Below are positions 46,378-57,800 of a stretch of DNA of 64,000 bases, piece after piece. Below the pieces are notes generated by a model, which saw only the letters and a list, made by a program, of their open reading frames with translations, did no database searches and had not been told where the DNA came from. The stretch comes from Topomyia yanbarensis (Eukaryota > Arthropoda > Insecta > Diptera > Culicidae), in contig NC_080670.1 of the NCBI RefSeq assembly GCF_030247195.1, positions 96,197,416-96,261,415 of the forward strand. Reading direction: 5' to 3'. Numbering within the stretch: position 1 is the stretch's first letter; every line of letters starts with the position of its first letter. Position numbers and translations under genes: made by a program.

Positions 46378-47172
46378 ATGGCTTGTAAGAACTGCTCGAA
46401 AGTGGTTAATGATTCTGATCGAATCACATGTCGTGGATACTGCGGAAATTCGTTCCACATGATATGCGTCAAGATGGATTATGATGTTCGTGACGTCCTG
46501 GGAACCCACCCACGGAATCTATTCTGGATGTGCGACGGCTGTGCTGACTTATTCTCGAATGATAATTTTCGTAGAATGGCTTCGCGTTGTTGCAACATAG
46601 TACCTGACAACAATTCTCTGAAATCTATAAAGAACGACATAGCTGATTTGAAAGATGTCGTCAAAGCTCTCTCGGTTAAAGTTGACTCAAAACCGCTATC
46701 CCCAACTATAACGCCTTGGAATCGAATTGCTGAATATAATCCAGTTTCAAACACGCCTAAGCGCAAACGGGAAGATGATTCGCTCAAAACAAAAATTCCA
46801 AATATTCGTGGATCCAAAGCTGCGTTTGAAACAATAAAAACAATTTCACCACCTGAGGAGCTGTTATGGGTTTACTTGTCAGCATTCGATCCCAGCACGA
46901 CGGATGATGAAGTTTCTACCCTTGTGAAAGATTGTCTGGGGGAGAATCTGCAACCGAGAATAGTTCGTCTAGTTCCTAAGGACAAGGATCTCTCAACTTT
47001 GAGCTTCATTACTTTCAAAGTTGGCGTTAGCAAATCATACAGGGATAAGGCTCTGTCCAAAGACTCTTGGCCGGAGAACATCTACTTTCGTGAATTTGTG
47101 ACCAATTCTAAAATCCAACGACCTATCATCAGGATTACGGCGGAGAAGAATCCATCTGGTGGTGAACAGTAG
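46378..47172 (+). CDS. CR1-like ORF1 protein with PHD-type zinc finger
   Basis: The ATG at 46378 (MACKNCSKVVNDSDRITCRG) is preferred over the upstream ATG at 46273 because the same start is conserved in the decayed copy (27384). 264 residues: C4HC3 PHD-like finger (residues about 3-55: CKNC, CRGYC, HMIC, WMCDGC), a helical linker, then an RNA-binding-like fold with ELLWVYLSAF and LSFITFKVGVSKSYRDKAL. PHD-bearing ORF1 proteins are known from CR1-like elements. Presumed to bind element RNA or chromatin; the exact role is not established. The gap to ORF2 is 90 bp. Confidence 0.85.
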   Translation: MACKNCSKVVNDSDRITCRGYCGNSFHMICVKMDYDVRDVLGTHPRNLFWMCDGCADLFSNDNFRRMASRCCNIVPDNNSLKSIKNDIADLKDVVKALSVKVDSKPLSPTITPWNRIAEYNPVSNTPKRKREDDSLKTKIPNIRGSKAAFETIKTISPPEELLWVYLSAFDPSTTDDEVSTLVKDCLGENLQPRIVRLVPKDKDLSTLSFITFKVGVSKSYRDKALSKDSWPENIYFREFVTNSKIQRPIIRITAEKNPSGGEQ

Positions 47173-47262
47173 CGCCAAGCTGTTCCGGATAAACTCATCT
47201 GTCCAACTTCTTGTATCCCGGCGAGCGATTTAGGTTTACCTGGCGAATCGGCGACTTCTTCT

Positions 47263-50200
47263 GTGTCAGGTAAAGCCAAGAAGGGTATATGTCCTTCCGA
47301 AGCAATACAAGATGCTGCACGCCCTCAATGTAAATTTCACTTACAGTCTGCTGATGAACACAACTCTACCGCCGCTGTGAATCTTCAATGTCAAAAACAA
47401 AATTTGGATCCCATCGTAACGAGCACGTCTCTTCATAGCACATTCGGCTCTACAACGATCACAGAAGGACTAAGCACTCTATGCTATGCTGGTATGACTC
47501 ATCGCACCCTGGGACGCACTGCTGCTAGCACTATGGAAGCCCTAGATCCCCCTGCCACAGTCGAGCCATTGCAGCCAGCGTTCACCAGTCGTCCCGGTCC
47601 TGTGTGCAGGAGTGGTGAAGGGGTCTTCCAAATCGATACCAACGGCAATCAATCGCGGCATTCAAACCTACAAATATATTACCAGAATGCCGGTGGTATG
47701 AATTCAGTAATCGAAGATTATTTGGTAGCAAGTTCGGATGAATGCTTCGACATAATCGCCCTCACAGAGACGTGGCTTAGCGATAGCACTCTGTCAGTGC
47801 AAGCATTTGGTGCCAACTACGATGTTTTCCGAACTGATCGCAGCTCACGTAACAGTCTCAAGGCTACCGGCGGCGGGGTACTTGTGGCTATCCATCGTCG
47901 ATTGAAAGCGCAACTGATTGACGATACTTTGCGGGTCTGTGTCGAGCAGGTGTGGGTGCGAATCAAACTGGCTGGCTACGCACTTTTTCTTTGCGTGGTT
48001 TATCTTCCACCGGACCGCACTCGCGATTCGACATTGATTGATTCACATACTGAGTCACTGGAACGGATTTCCGCTCAAGCAAGCCCGGTTGATGAGATCC
48101 TGATTGTTGGTGATTTCAATTTCTCCGGATTAAAATGGCGCTCTGCTTCTGACGGATTTATGTTCGCTGATCCCGAATTGTCATCTTTTCATGCTGGTAT
48201 CACCAGTTTGCTTGACTGCTACAGTCTAAATCTGCTGCGCCAAACGAATAATGTGGTGAACGAGAACAACAGAATCCTTGATCTCTGTTTTTCGAGCAAA
48301 TCTGACTACGCGCCAAAAGTTACCGCAGCACCGTTCCCCCTGGTAAAGACTGTTAGACATCACCCTCCCCTGCATATATTGCTTGAAGCGATTCGAGTGA
48401 AGCATGACTGCAATGCTTCTGACACCGTCAGCTATAATTTTAGAAAAGCCAACTATAATAGCATTATTGACTTCCTGTCGAATATCCACTGGACTGAAAT
48501 TCTCGACAATGATGATGTCAACGTTGCAGTACAGACCTTCTCCAATGTTATGAGCTATGCTCTCGATCGCTATGTACCCAAAAGAAGTGGCCTTCAATCT
48601 AAGCACCCAGCGTGGTACACTGCCGAGCTGAGACGGTTAAAAGCGACTAAAAGAGCCGCTCTGAAGAAGTACTCCAAGTTTGGGGGCTACGTGCTGCGAC
48701 AACACTACGTTCATGTTAACCAAGTCTATAAAAAGACATCGAAGCGTTGCCATGCCGATTACTTGCGAAACGTGCAACGTAAGTTGAAGTCCGAACCTAA
48801 AACATTCTGGAAGCATGTAAACGAGCAAAGAAAGGAATCCGGGTTGCCTTCAACGATGAGCTATGGAGGACGTATGAGCTCTAGTTTACAGGAGATCTGC
48901 CAACTATTCTCTGAAAAGTTCGCGAGTGTTTTCTCCAACGAGAAACTGACACCTACCCAGGCTTCACGCGCGGCTCTCAATGTACCTCAATCATACCAGT
49001 CTTTGAACTCTATCAATATCGACTATAATATGGTACAACTGGCGATTAGCAAAATGAAGGCTTCAACCTCGGCAGGCCCAGATGGTATACCAACTATTAT
49101 TCTAAAAAAATGCTCTGCCGGTCTAATTGAACCTCTTTGTCATCTGTTTCAATTGTCGCTATCAACCGGAGTATTTCCCGAACTCTGGAAATCCTCCTTC
49201 ATGTTTCCAGTTCACAAAAAAGGTGATAAAAAGGTAGTTGACAATTACCGTGGTATTACAACGCTAAGCGCAGTTCCTAAGCTGTTTGAAATGGCTGTGT
49301 TGGAACCCATCTCCAGCCACTGCAAACAGTATATCTCCGAGACTCAGCATGGATTTATGCCGAAACGTTCAACATCTACGAATCTTCTGTCGTTCACAAC
49401 ATATGTTACAGATGCTATGTCGGACGGCCTTCAAACTGATGTTATCTACACGGATCTTTCAGCTGCTTTTGACAAGATAAATCACGCTATTGCTGTGGCA
49501 AAATTGGATAGACTTGGCTTTGGTACTAATATTCTCCGTTGGATGCAATCGTATCTCAGTGATCGTCGTCTAGCAGTCAAGATAGGTGATTGTGTATCCG
49601 AAGAGTTCTTTGCTTCATCTGGTATTCCGCAAGGCAGCCATCTCGGTCCATTGATTTTTCTTCTGTATTTCAACGACGTTAACTTTTGTTTAGAAGGACC
49701 ACGGTTGTCTTTCGCCGACGACCTCAAGTTATACCATAGAATACGGAATACTGATGATGCAGCTTTCCTTCAACGCCAACTGGAAACCTTTGCGGAATGG
49801 TGCGAGATCAACCGAATGACCCTAAACCCCAAGAAATGTACGGTCATTACGTTCTCGAGGAAAAAAATGCCAATTCGATTCAATTACTGTCTAGCTGAAT
49901 CCACAATTGACAGAGCGAATTGCGTCAAAGATCTCGGAGTTTTTCTCGATGAACAACTGACGTTTAAACAGCATATCAGCTATATTGTCGCAAAGGCATC
50001 ACGCTGTTTGGGGTTCATAATGAGAATATCTAAGCACTTTTCAGATATTTACTGCTTGAAATCTCTCTACTGCTCACTCGTTCGATCAACTCTGGAATAT
50101 TGTTCAGTTGTGTGGAACCCTCATTATCTCAACGGTGTCCATCGAATTGAGACAGTACAGCGCAGATTTGTTCGGTTTGCCCTTCGTCGATTGCCTTGGA

Positions 50201-50547
50201 GCAATCCTCACCAGCTGCCAAGTTATGAAAGCCGGGGTTTGCTTATTGGACTCGATACATTGCAAGTGCGACGGGATCTATTCCGTGCTATGACGATTTC
50301 GGATATTTTACAAGATCGAATTGACTGCCCCGAGCTTCTCAGTGCGATAAATATGAATGTTCGCCCTCGCGCCCTTCGCAATAATTTATTCCTCCGATTA
50401 CCTCTTCGCCGGACTAACTATGGAGTAAACGGTGCCATCATTGGTTTGCAGCGGACCTTCAACAGAGTGTCATCCGAGTTCGATCTTCACATTCCACGTA
50501 GCAGATTACATGTTGACTTTTTAAATAGATTAAGAAATTATCATTAG
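47263..50547 (+). CDS. CR1-like ORF2: endonuclease and reverse transcriptase
   Basis: 1094 residues, uninterrupted. The N-terminal extension includes a linker module (MEALDPPATVEPLQPAFTSR) also found multiplied in the decayed copy. Endonuclease follows: IYYQNAGGMNS, LTETWL, GDFNFSGLKW and RHHPPLHI. RT comes next: FPVHKKGDKKVVDNYRGIT, VIYTDLSAAFDKINH, SGIPQGSHLGPLIFLLYFND and the catalytic LSFADDLKLY. The C-terminal connection ends RLRNYH. No RNase H, as expected for the clade. The first ATG at 47263 may not be the true start: the extension before about residue 135 is weakly constrained. All catalytic motifs look intact. Confidence 0.9.
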   Translation: MSGKAKKGICPSEAIQDAARPQCKFHLQSADEHNSTAAVNLQCQKQNLDPIVTSTSLHSTFGSTTITEGLSTLCYAGMTHRTLGRTAASTMEALDPPATVEPLQPAFTSRPGPVCRSGEGVFQIDTNGNQSRHSNLQIYYQNAGGMNSVIEDYLVASSDECFDIIALTETWLSDSTLSVQAFGANYDVFRTDRSSRNSLKATGGGVLVAIHRRLKAQLIDDTLRVCVEQVWVRIKLAGYALFLCVVYLPPDRTRDSTLIDSHTESLERISAQASPVDEILIVGDFNFSGLKWRSASDGFMFADPELSSFHAGITSLLDCYSLNLLRQTNNVVNENNRILDLCFSSKSDYAPKVTAAPFPLVKTVRHHPPLHILLEAIRVKHDCNASDTVSYNFRKANYNSIIDFLSNIHWTEILDNDDVNVAVQTFSNVMSYALDRYVPKRSGLQSKHPAWYTAELRRLKATKRAALKKYSKFGGYVLRQHYVHVNQVYKKTSKRCHADYLRNVQRKLKSEPKTFWKHVNEQRKESGLPSTMSYGGRMSSSLQEICQLFSEKFASVFSNEKLTPTQASRAALNVPQSYQSLNSINIDYNMVQLAISKMKASTSAGPDGIPTIILKKCSAGLIEPLCHLFQLSLSTGVFPELWKSSFMFPVHKKGDKKVVDNYRGITTLSAVPKLFEMAVLEPISSHCKQYISETQHGFMPKRSTSTNLLSFTTYVTDAMSDGLQTDVIYTDLSAAFDKINHAIAVAKLDRLGFGTNILRWMQSYLSDRRLAVKIGDCVSEEFFASSGIPQGSHLGPLIFLLYFNDVNFCLEGPRLSFADDLKLYHRIRNTDDAAFLQRQLETFAEWCEINRMTLNPKKCTVITFSRKKMPIRFNYCLAESTIDRANCVKDLGVFLDEQLTFKQHISYIVAKASRCLGFIMRISKHFSDIYCLKSLYCSLVRSTLEYCSVVWNPHYLNGVHRIETVQRRFVRFALRRLPWSNPHQLPSYESRGLLIGLDTLQVRRDLFRAMTISDILQDRIDCPELLSAINMNVRPRALRNNLFLRLPLRRTNYGVNGAIIGLQRTFNRVSSEFDLHIPRSRLHVDFLNRLRNYH

Positions 50548-50596
50548 GACCACACTGTGTCTGTTGATATTAATTAATTATAAATAAATTAGAATT

Positions 50597-50677
50597 AGCG
50601 TAATCAATATACACACGCATTTGCTTAGACTATCAGCACCGGTGCGTAAGCAAATGCGTGTGTATTTTGATTACGCT
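50597..50677 (+). repeat. 31-bp hairpin covering the start of the right arm
   Basis: AGCGTAATCAATATACACAC... (50597-50627) pairs with 50647-50677 with one mismatch. The 19-base loop is the TIR start GACTATCAGCACCGGTGCG. The arm's first bases after the TIR are thus repeated inverted outside the element, a foldback-like junction. Confidence 0.8.
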
Positions 50678-51160
50678 AAACGATAATAATATATTTAGAC
50701 ACCCGTTTTCGCACCGGTCGTTGGTAAATAGGTTGCCAAAATAATAATCTGTTTTCACACCGGTAGTTGTTATTATAGTTACGTTACATTTTTTTTGCAA
50801 TCATGCAATAAAGTATTTTTTTTTAAAATTAATTATATGGATTTAATTCAGTGAAAAAATATAGCTAGAAAGAAAATACATTTATTTATTGAATTCAATC
50901 AAATCATTTCAGTAACAAATATCGTTCTCTTTTCCAAAAATTATATTATTGAAATGATTGCAACATTATTCGAACTGGAAATGTTTATTGAGATTAAAAG
51001 TTAATTATTGTTTGAATGCAAAAAATGTTCGTACCATTAATTTTGCCGATTGAAGCAATAAACATTGTATAATTGAATTCAATAAGACATTTTTTGTTCA
51101 AATATGTTAAAATTTTCTATGTAATAATAATTATGAGAATTCATAGAATTCTATGAACTA

Positions 51161-51364
51161 ATGATTGCCCGGCAGTTATTGTCTAAAGCACATACTACGA
51201 CGGTTCCGAATCAGGAGTGCAATGAAGAAGATCTCATCCTAGATATTACGAACAGACTTGCGGTGAATGAAGCTTTTCGACCATTCAACGATTGTTTTGC
51301 GGAACCAGTTTTCACGAACGATTGGTTTCGAAGACTTTCGTTTTTTGTATTTCGAAGCCTTTGA
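51161..51364 (+). other. Short conserved frame in inverted repeat 2, right copy
   Basis: 67 codons (LLSKAHTTTVPNQECNEEDL...RPFNDCFAEPVFTND), mirror of 45333-45539, with several substitutions that keep the frame open in both. Unrecognised. Confidence 0.35.
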
Positions 51365-53486
51365 AGAGGAGACAATACTATAATAAAAAGCCAGAGAAAT
51401 CTGGGTTTTACTAAATTATGTGAAAGCCATCTGACATACGTCCTTCGGACACTACAGTAAAATATATTCGCATGAGAGAAAATTTGCGCCTTAATCTATG
51501 TGAGAATCCTGCTATACCCCAGATAATAGATGTTTAGACAGATTTTTACATAAATTTTTAGCCCAAATGTGCGTCATCTGTGGTAATATTGCAGAGTATA
51601 GTTGGGTAAATATATCTGCGTTTTAAGAATTTTCAAAGGCGATTTTGAATCGCAGAGTAGTGGGCTTATTCAGGAATACTTGGTACGCTGGACTGTACCC
51701 ACTCGAAATGGAAACATTACTGTACAACTTGGGCAGAATAGTATACAGTAAAACAAAAATAATGAAGTGGTAGCATTTTATGCGTGGCTTCAATAATGAT
51801 ATTAACTTGCTGAAGTAAACTGCGTTGTTTTCCGAGGTTGATACATGAGGTTGATTACGTTGATATAGTCATCACATCTCGTCTAACTTAGAACTAGAAT
51901 CAGGAATCAGTAGTGGTTGGCTCAAATGGCACGTTCCTAATATAGATCCGAGCTTTGTGCTTAAAATACAATTATCAAAATTCACGTTGAGGGGGAGTTC
52001 CAAACCAATATTCACCAAACACATCTAGTGCTCGTGAACAAAAGGAGTATTGCCATCTCTTTCGTGACAGCTATGAACTGCGCTAAGCCAACAATAGTTT
52101 CTCCGGACATCAGCAAGCAACAACTAGCCGCTAGCCGGCGCTACTATCGGCCAACAGACTTCTAGTAATCGGTATACGGACTTTTCGTACACCCAGTAAA
52201 GTTCAATCGGAAATGAGCCGGAATTCTGGCTGGTTTTAGTCCATATTCCGGCTCCATTGATAAAACCGATTATAACTAAAATGTGTCACTAAAGCCGGAA
52301 TGCAAATTAGAACCAGCCAACATTCCGGCTGAGCTTAACTTGTAGTATTCCGGCGCCAATAACACAACCATTTCCAATTAGAATCGGTTGTATCACTGGA
52401 AATGAAATACTAACTACAACTACATCTACTTCAAGAAATAAACATTAAGTGCGTACCCTGGGGCAAATTGATACACACGAATTTGTGGCAAATTGATACA
52501 GTGTATCAATTTAATCCAACATTTTGTCATCGATACGGTAATTCCAAAGATGGAATCAAATTATCACTTACTGTTTAAAATTATAAATTTGGTTCCAATT
52601 TATCAGTATGGCAAATTACAACACGGAATCTTGCTTTCAAACAATGGTCCTGCGGGGTAGTGCAAAATTCCTAACCAGAGTTTAATATGGTAAACACTTT
52701 TAACGCAAACAATTTGAAATTCTACTAGAGCTTCGCCTGTTAAATGCATCGCTTTTTGCGATGCGATGAGCTGAAGCGACAGTAGGTAGCATAAGGTAAT
52801 GTAATGTTCAGATGTGCTCCTTTGAATATGGTCGATGTACTTCTCAAATCAGTCTGTTAGGTCTGTTTGTCTGTGCATAGACCGAGCCAAAGGATCCTCC
52901 GGCGTTTATCATGGCCTGACACAGGTCATATTCATAGGAAGATTAAACAGTCGAACGTTCGAACATTTTTGAGCGTGACGTTTGCTGCTTACCAAATTGG
53001 TCGTCAAATCCACATCCATGTATCAACAGTTTGGATAAAATTCTCGGAGTACATTCGTAACCCAACTTTGTACCGGGAAACAAGTGCTTTTTGTTCTCTC
53101 CGGTGTGGTTTAGTTTTTTCGGTGGTACGAAGGTGCTTGCTGTGGCAGAGGCTGCAGTAAAGCATTACTAATAAACAGTCACGCGAGTGATAATTGTTAC
53201 CTGCGATAACAGTTAAAGTAGTGCAGTGAAGTGCGTTACTAAACATTTTTCTTGCCTGAAAGACGGCTTTGTTTAGACGAGCTATATCAGCTCTACTGTG
53301 TGAAGGTCACGCGGGTGACGGATAAAACAAACGAAGGATCAATTCACCTACCAGCTCGTCAGGAACCAACTGGTGAAGTGTTTCGTTTTTTACTTTTCTT
53401 ATCGATTTTTTTCTTTTTATTGCTTTTGATTTTTTATTTTGATTTAAGTTAAACAGTGCGGTCGAGCGTGTTGCTCCCGCAACAAA

Positions 53487-54872
53487 ATGGAACAAACAGA
53501 AGGATCACCCTCCGAAGAGGAATATTATGAAGAAGAAGAACGTATATCTGATACTGAGACAGATAATGTTATGGTCGATCCACTTCCCCCACTTTCCCCC
53601 AATGTCTCACAGCCCCCCCGAGTCAAGGTTTACCAGGATGGATCCGCTGGTCCTTGGGTGGTATACTTTCGGCCCAAAAATAAACCGTTAAACAGCATAA
53701 CTGTTGCACGGGAGCTGACAAAACGTTACTCGGCCGTAACCGAGATTAAAAAGGTTCAGTCAGACAAACTGCGCGTAGTCGTTACTGACTTGAAACAGGC
53801 CAATGATATCGTTAGAAATAGCCTCTTTACGCTGGAGTATCGCGTCTACATCCCTTCTCGTGATGTGGAGATCGACGGTGTGGTAAGTGATGCGGGTCTA
53901 ACTGTCGATGATCTGATGAATGATGGGGCTGGCCGCTTTAAGGACCCTAACCTTCAATCAGTTAAGATTTTGGAGTGCAAGCAATTGCACTCAAAGTCCA
54001 TCGAAGATGGTAATTACTATCCATCAGACTCGTTTCGCGTAACCTTCGCCGGATCTGCACTTCCGAGCTACGTTGAAGTCGGAGGAGCTCGTCTACCTGT
54101 ACGCCTGTTTGTACCGCGGGTCATGAATTGTTCCAATTGCAAGCAGCTAGGTCACACGGCCACCTACTGTAGCAACAAGCAACGGTGCGGTAAATGTGGG
54201 GAACGCCATGCGGATGATACTTGCAGTAGCCCTGCTGAGAAGTGTGTTTACTGTGGGGAGAATCCGCATGCACTTTTGACATGCCCAACGTACAAACTTC
54301 GCGCGGATAAACTGAAGCGATCCGCCAAAGATCGCTCCAGACGCTCTTACGCAGAAATGCTTAAAAGAGCTGTTCCACTTATCTCCGAAAACCCATTCGC
54401 TCTCTTGCCAACTGACGATAACGCCTCTAACGACCCTTGCGAGGGGCATTCTTTGGCTCCGCTTGGAAACTCTAGGAAAAGACCTAATCAAAACTCACCT
54501 GAACTTCCTCGTAAGGGTCCTAGGTTGTCCCAAACAAGGGTACAAAATAAAAATAATTCATCAACTGGAAGGGCTGGTACAAATCCGAAGATAATACCTC
54601 CTGGTTTTGGGAAATTGAGATACAACCAGGAGTTCCCAGCACTCCCCGGGGCACCAAAAATCCCAAGTGCTCCAATTTTACAGTCAGAAACTCAACCTAA
54701 AACGGGATTCCTTAAATTTTCTGACATTGTGGACTGGATATTCACAGCTTTCAACATTACCGATCCTATGAAAAGGTTGCTGGTTGCTATTCTACCAACA
54801 GTAAGAACATTTTTAAAACAGTTGACTGAACAATGGCCCCTCCTTACAGCGATCGTATCCTTCGATGGCTAA
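53487..54872 (+). CDS. I-like ORF1: gag-like protein with three zinc knuckles
   Basis: 461 residues from MEQTEGSPSEEEYYEEEERI, an acidic N-terminus. Central RNA-binding-like region (WVVYFRPKNKPLNSITVARE, about residues 55-125), then the knuckle block at about residues 213-270: CSNCKQLGHTATYC (CX2CX4HX4C), CGKCGERHADDTC (CX2CX3HX4C) and CVYCGENPHALLTC. The C-terminal part is basic/Pro-rich and ends in a hydrophobic stretch. Forms RNP with element RNA in related I factors. The TAA overlaps the ORF2 start within ATGGCTAA, so ORF2 is probably translated by stop-restart. Confidence 0.92.
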   Translation: MEQTEGSPSEEEYYEEEERISDTETDNVMVDPLPPLSPNVSQPPRVKVYQDGSAGPWVVYFRPKNKPLNSITVARELTKRYSAVTEIKKVQSDKLRVVVTDLKQANDIVRNSLFTLEYRVYIPSRDVEIDGVVSDAGLTVDDLMNDGAGRFKDPNLQSVKILECKQLHSKSIEDGNYYPSDSFRVTFAGSALPSYVEVGGARLPVRLFVPRVMNCSNCKQLGHTATYCSNKQRCGKCGERHADDTCSSPAEKCVYCGENPHALLTCPTYKLRADKLKRSAKDRSRRSYAEMLKRAVPLISENPFALLPTDDNASNDPCEGHSLAPLGNSRKRPNQNSPELPRKGPRLSQTRVQNKNNSSTGRAGTNPKIIPPGFGKLRYNQEFPALPGAPKIPSAPILQSETQPKTGFLKFSDIVDWIFTAFNITDPMKRLLVAILPTVRTFLKQLTEQWPLLTAIVSFDG

Positions 54873-57800
54873 CTTATTAGACGGAATCAGGGATCTGATC
54901 ACTGTTTTACAGTGGAACTGCAGAAGTATTATCCCCAAAATTGATTCATTAAAACACTTGCTAAATTACAATCATTGTGATGCATTTTCCCTATGTGAAA
55001 CATGGCTAACTTCTAATATAAACCTCAACTTCCACGATTTTAACATTATCCGCTTGGATCGAGAAGACTCATATGGGGGGGTACTTTTAGGGATCAAAAA
55101 GTGCTACTCCTTCAATCGAATCAACCTCCCTTCGACGCCAGGCATTGAAGTTGTCGCTTGTCAAACAACAATCAAAGGCAAAGATCTTTGCATTGCTTCT
55201 ATTTACATTCCTCCTAGGGCCATGATGGGATATCGAAGATTCTCCAACGTGATTGAACACCTTCCCTCGCCCCGCCTGCTTCTTGGAGACTTTAACTCTC
55301 ACGGTACGGGGTGGGGCTGTCTATACGACGATAATCGATCTTCGACAATTCAAGACCTTTGTGACAACTTCAATATGACAATTCTGAACACAGGGGAAAT
55401 GACACGAATTCCTAGACCACCTGCGCAAGCAAGTGCACTGGACATATCTTTATGCTCGACATCACTACGGTTAGATTGCAAGTGGAAGGTAATATCTGAT
55501 CCCCACGGTAGTGACCACTTACCAATTGTAATTGCAATCACCACTGGTTCAAGACCATCGACACCAATCAATGTTCCCTATGACCTCACACGAAACATTG
55601 ATTGGAAGAGCTACGCTGCTGAGATATCCAAAACTATCGATTCAACACAGATACTTCCCCCGGAGGAAGAATATAAGTTTTTGTCCAACTCCATTCTCGA
55701 TAGCGCGATTCAAACTCAGACGAAACGAGTACCCGACGTGAACACCCAAAAACGTTCTCCCAACCCGTGGTGGGACAAAGAGTGCTCAGACGTGTACGCG
55801 GAGAAAGCTGCCGCGTATAAAACTTTCCGGAACGACGGGTTAGTTGCTAGTTATCGAGTGTACGCGATATTAGAAAAGCGAATGAAAAATTTAATGAAAG
55901 CTAAGAAACGCAGTTACTGGCGCCGGTTTGTCGACGGGTTAACAAGAGAAACATCGATGAGCACTCTTTGGGGCACGGCCCGACGTATGCGAAACCGAAA
56001 CAGTACTAACGAGAGCGTGGAATATTCAAACCGTTGGATATTCGATTTCGCCAAGAAGGTTTGTCCGGATTCCGCCCCGGCACAGAAAATCTACCGCGCC
56101 GCGTCGCCTTACAATACCGCGAACGAAACACCGTTTACGATGGTGGAGTTCTCACTTGCTCTCTTATCATGTAACAATAAAGCCCCGGGGCCAGATAGAA
56201 TTAAATTCAACTTATTGAAGAATCTGCCAGACTCTGCCAAAAGACGCTTGTTGAATTTATTTAATAGGTTTCTTGAGGGTAACATTGTCCCACATGACTG
56301 GAGACAGGTGAGGGTCATCGCCATCCAAAAACCAGGAAAACCAGCCTCCGACCACAATTCGTATCGTCCGATCGCAATGCTGTCCTGTATCCGGAAGTTG
56401 TTCGAGAAAATGATCCTGTTTCGGCTCGACAATTGGGTCGAAACAAATGGCTTACTGTCAGATACACAATTTGGCTTCCGCAAAGGCAAAGGGACGAACG
56501 ATTGCCTTGCGTTGCTCTCAACAGAAATTCAAATGGCATATGCTAACAAAGAGCAGATGGCATCAGTATTCTTGGATATTAAGGGGGCTTTCGATTCAGT
56601 TTCGATCAACATTCTTTATGAGAAGTTGCACCAGCATGGTCTTTCGCCAATTTTAAATAACTTTTTGCTAAACCTGTTGTCTGAAAAACAAATGCATTTC
56701 TCGCATGGCGATTTATCGACATCACGATTTAGCTACATGGGCCTTCCCCAGGGCTCATGTCTAAGCCCTCTCCTCTACAATTTTTACGTGAATGACATTG
56801 ACGAATGTCTTGTCAATTCCTGCACGCTAAGGCAGCTTGCAGATGACGGTGTGGTCTCTATTACAGGTCCTAAAGCCGTCGACTTGCAAGGACCACTGCA
56901 AGATACCTTGGACAATTTGTCTGCATGGGCTCTCCAACTGGGTATCGAGTTCTCCACGGAGAAAACTGAGCTAGTCGTATTTTCTAGAAAGCGTGAACCA
57001 GCGCAACTACAGCTTCAATTAATGGATCAAACTATTGCTCAGGCTTCAACATTCAAATATCTCGGGGTATGGTTCGACTCTAAAGGTACCTGGGGATGTC
57101 ACATTAGGTATCTGAAACAGAAGTGCCAACAAAGGATCAACTTTTTCCGTACAATAACTGGAACATGGTGGGGTGCCCATCCAGGAGACCTAATCAGGTT
57201 GTACCAAACAACGATATTATCAGTGTTGGAGTACGGATGTTTCTGCTTTCGCTCCGCTGCGAACATACACTTCATCAAACTGGAGCGAATCCAGTATCGT
57301 TGCTTGCGTATTGCCTTGGGTTGCATGCACTCGACCCATACGATGAGTCTCGAAGTGCTGGCGGGCGTTCTTCCGCTGAAAAATCGATTCTGGGACCTCT
57401 CATATCGATTGCTCATTCGATGCGATATTCTGAACCCATTGGTGATTGCAAATTGCGAAAGGCTTGTCGAGCTTAATTCTCAGACCCGATTCATGTCCTT
57501 GTACTTCGATTACATGGCACAGAACATCAATTCATCTACATATAACGTCAACCGTGCTCATCTCTTAGATACTTCTGATCCAACTGTATTTTTCGATACA
57601 TCCATGAAGGAAGAGATTTGTGGAATTCCGGATCATATTCGCCCACAAGTGGTCCCAAATATTTTCTATAACAAATACCATCAAGTCGACTGCGCCAAAA
57701 TGTTCTACACTGACGGATCAATTCTCGACGGGTCCACAGGCTTCGGTATCTTCAACGAAAATCTTGCTGCCTCATTCAAACTCAATGATCCTGCTTCAAT

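Larger units (their letters stand above)
46024..50590 (+). mobile_element. Full-length, apparently intact CR1-like LINE
   Basis: 5' UTR about 350 bp, ORF1 46378-47172, ORF2 47263-50547 and a short AT-rich 3' tail (TTAATTAATTATAAATAAAT), with no poly-A. It lies exactly between the two arms of inverted repeat 2. Both ORFs are open over their full length, unlike the related copy at 27294-31790. The precise 5' boundary and TSD could not be set. Confidence 0.85.
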
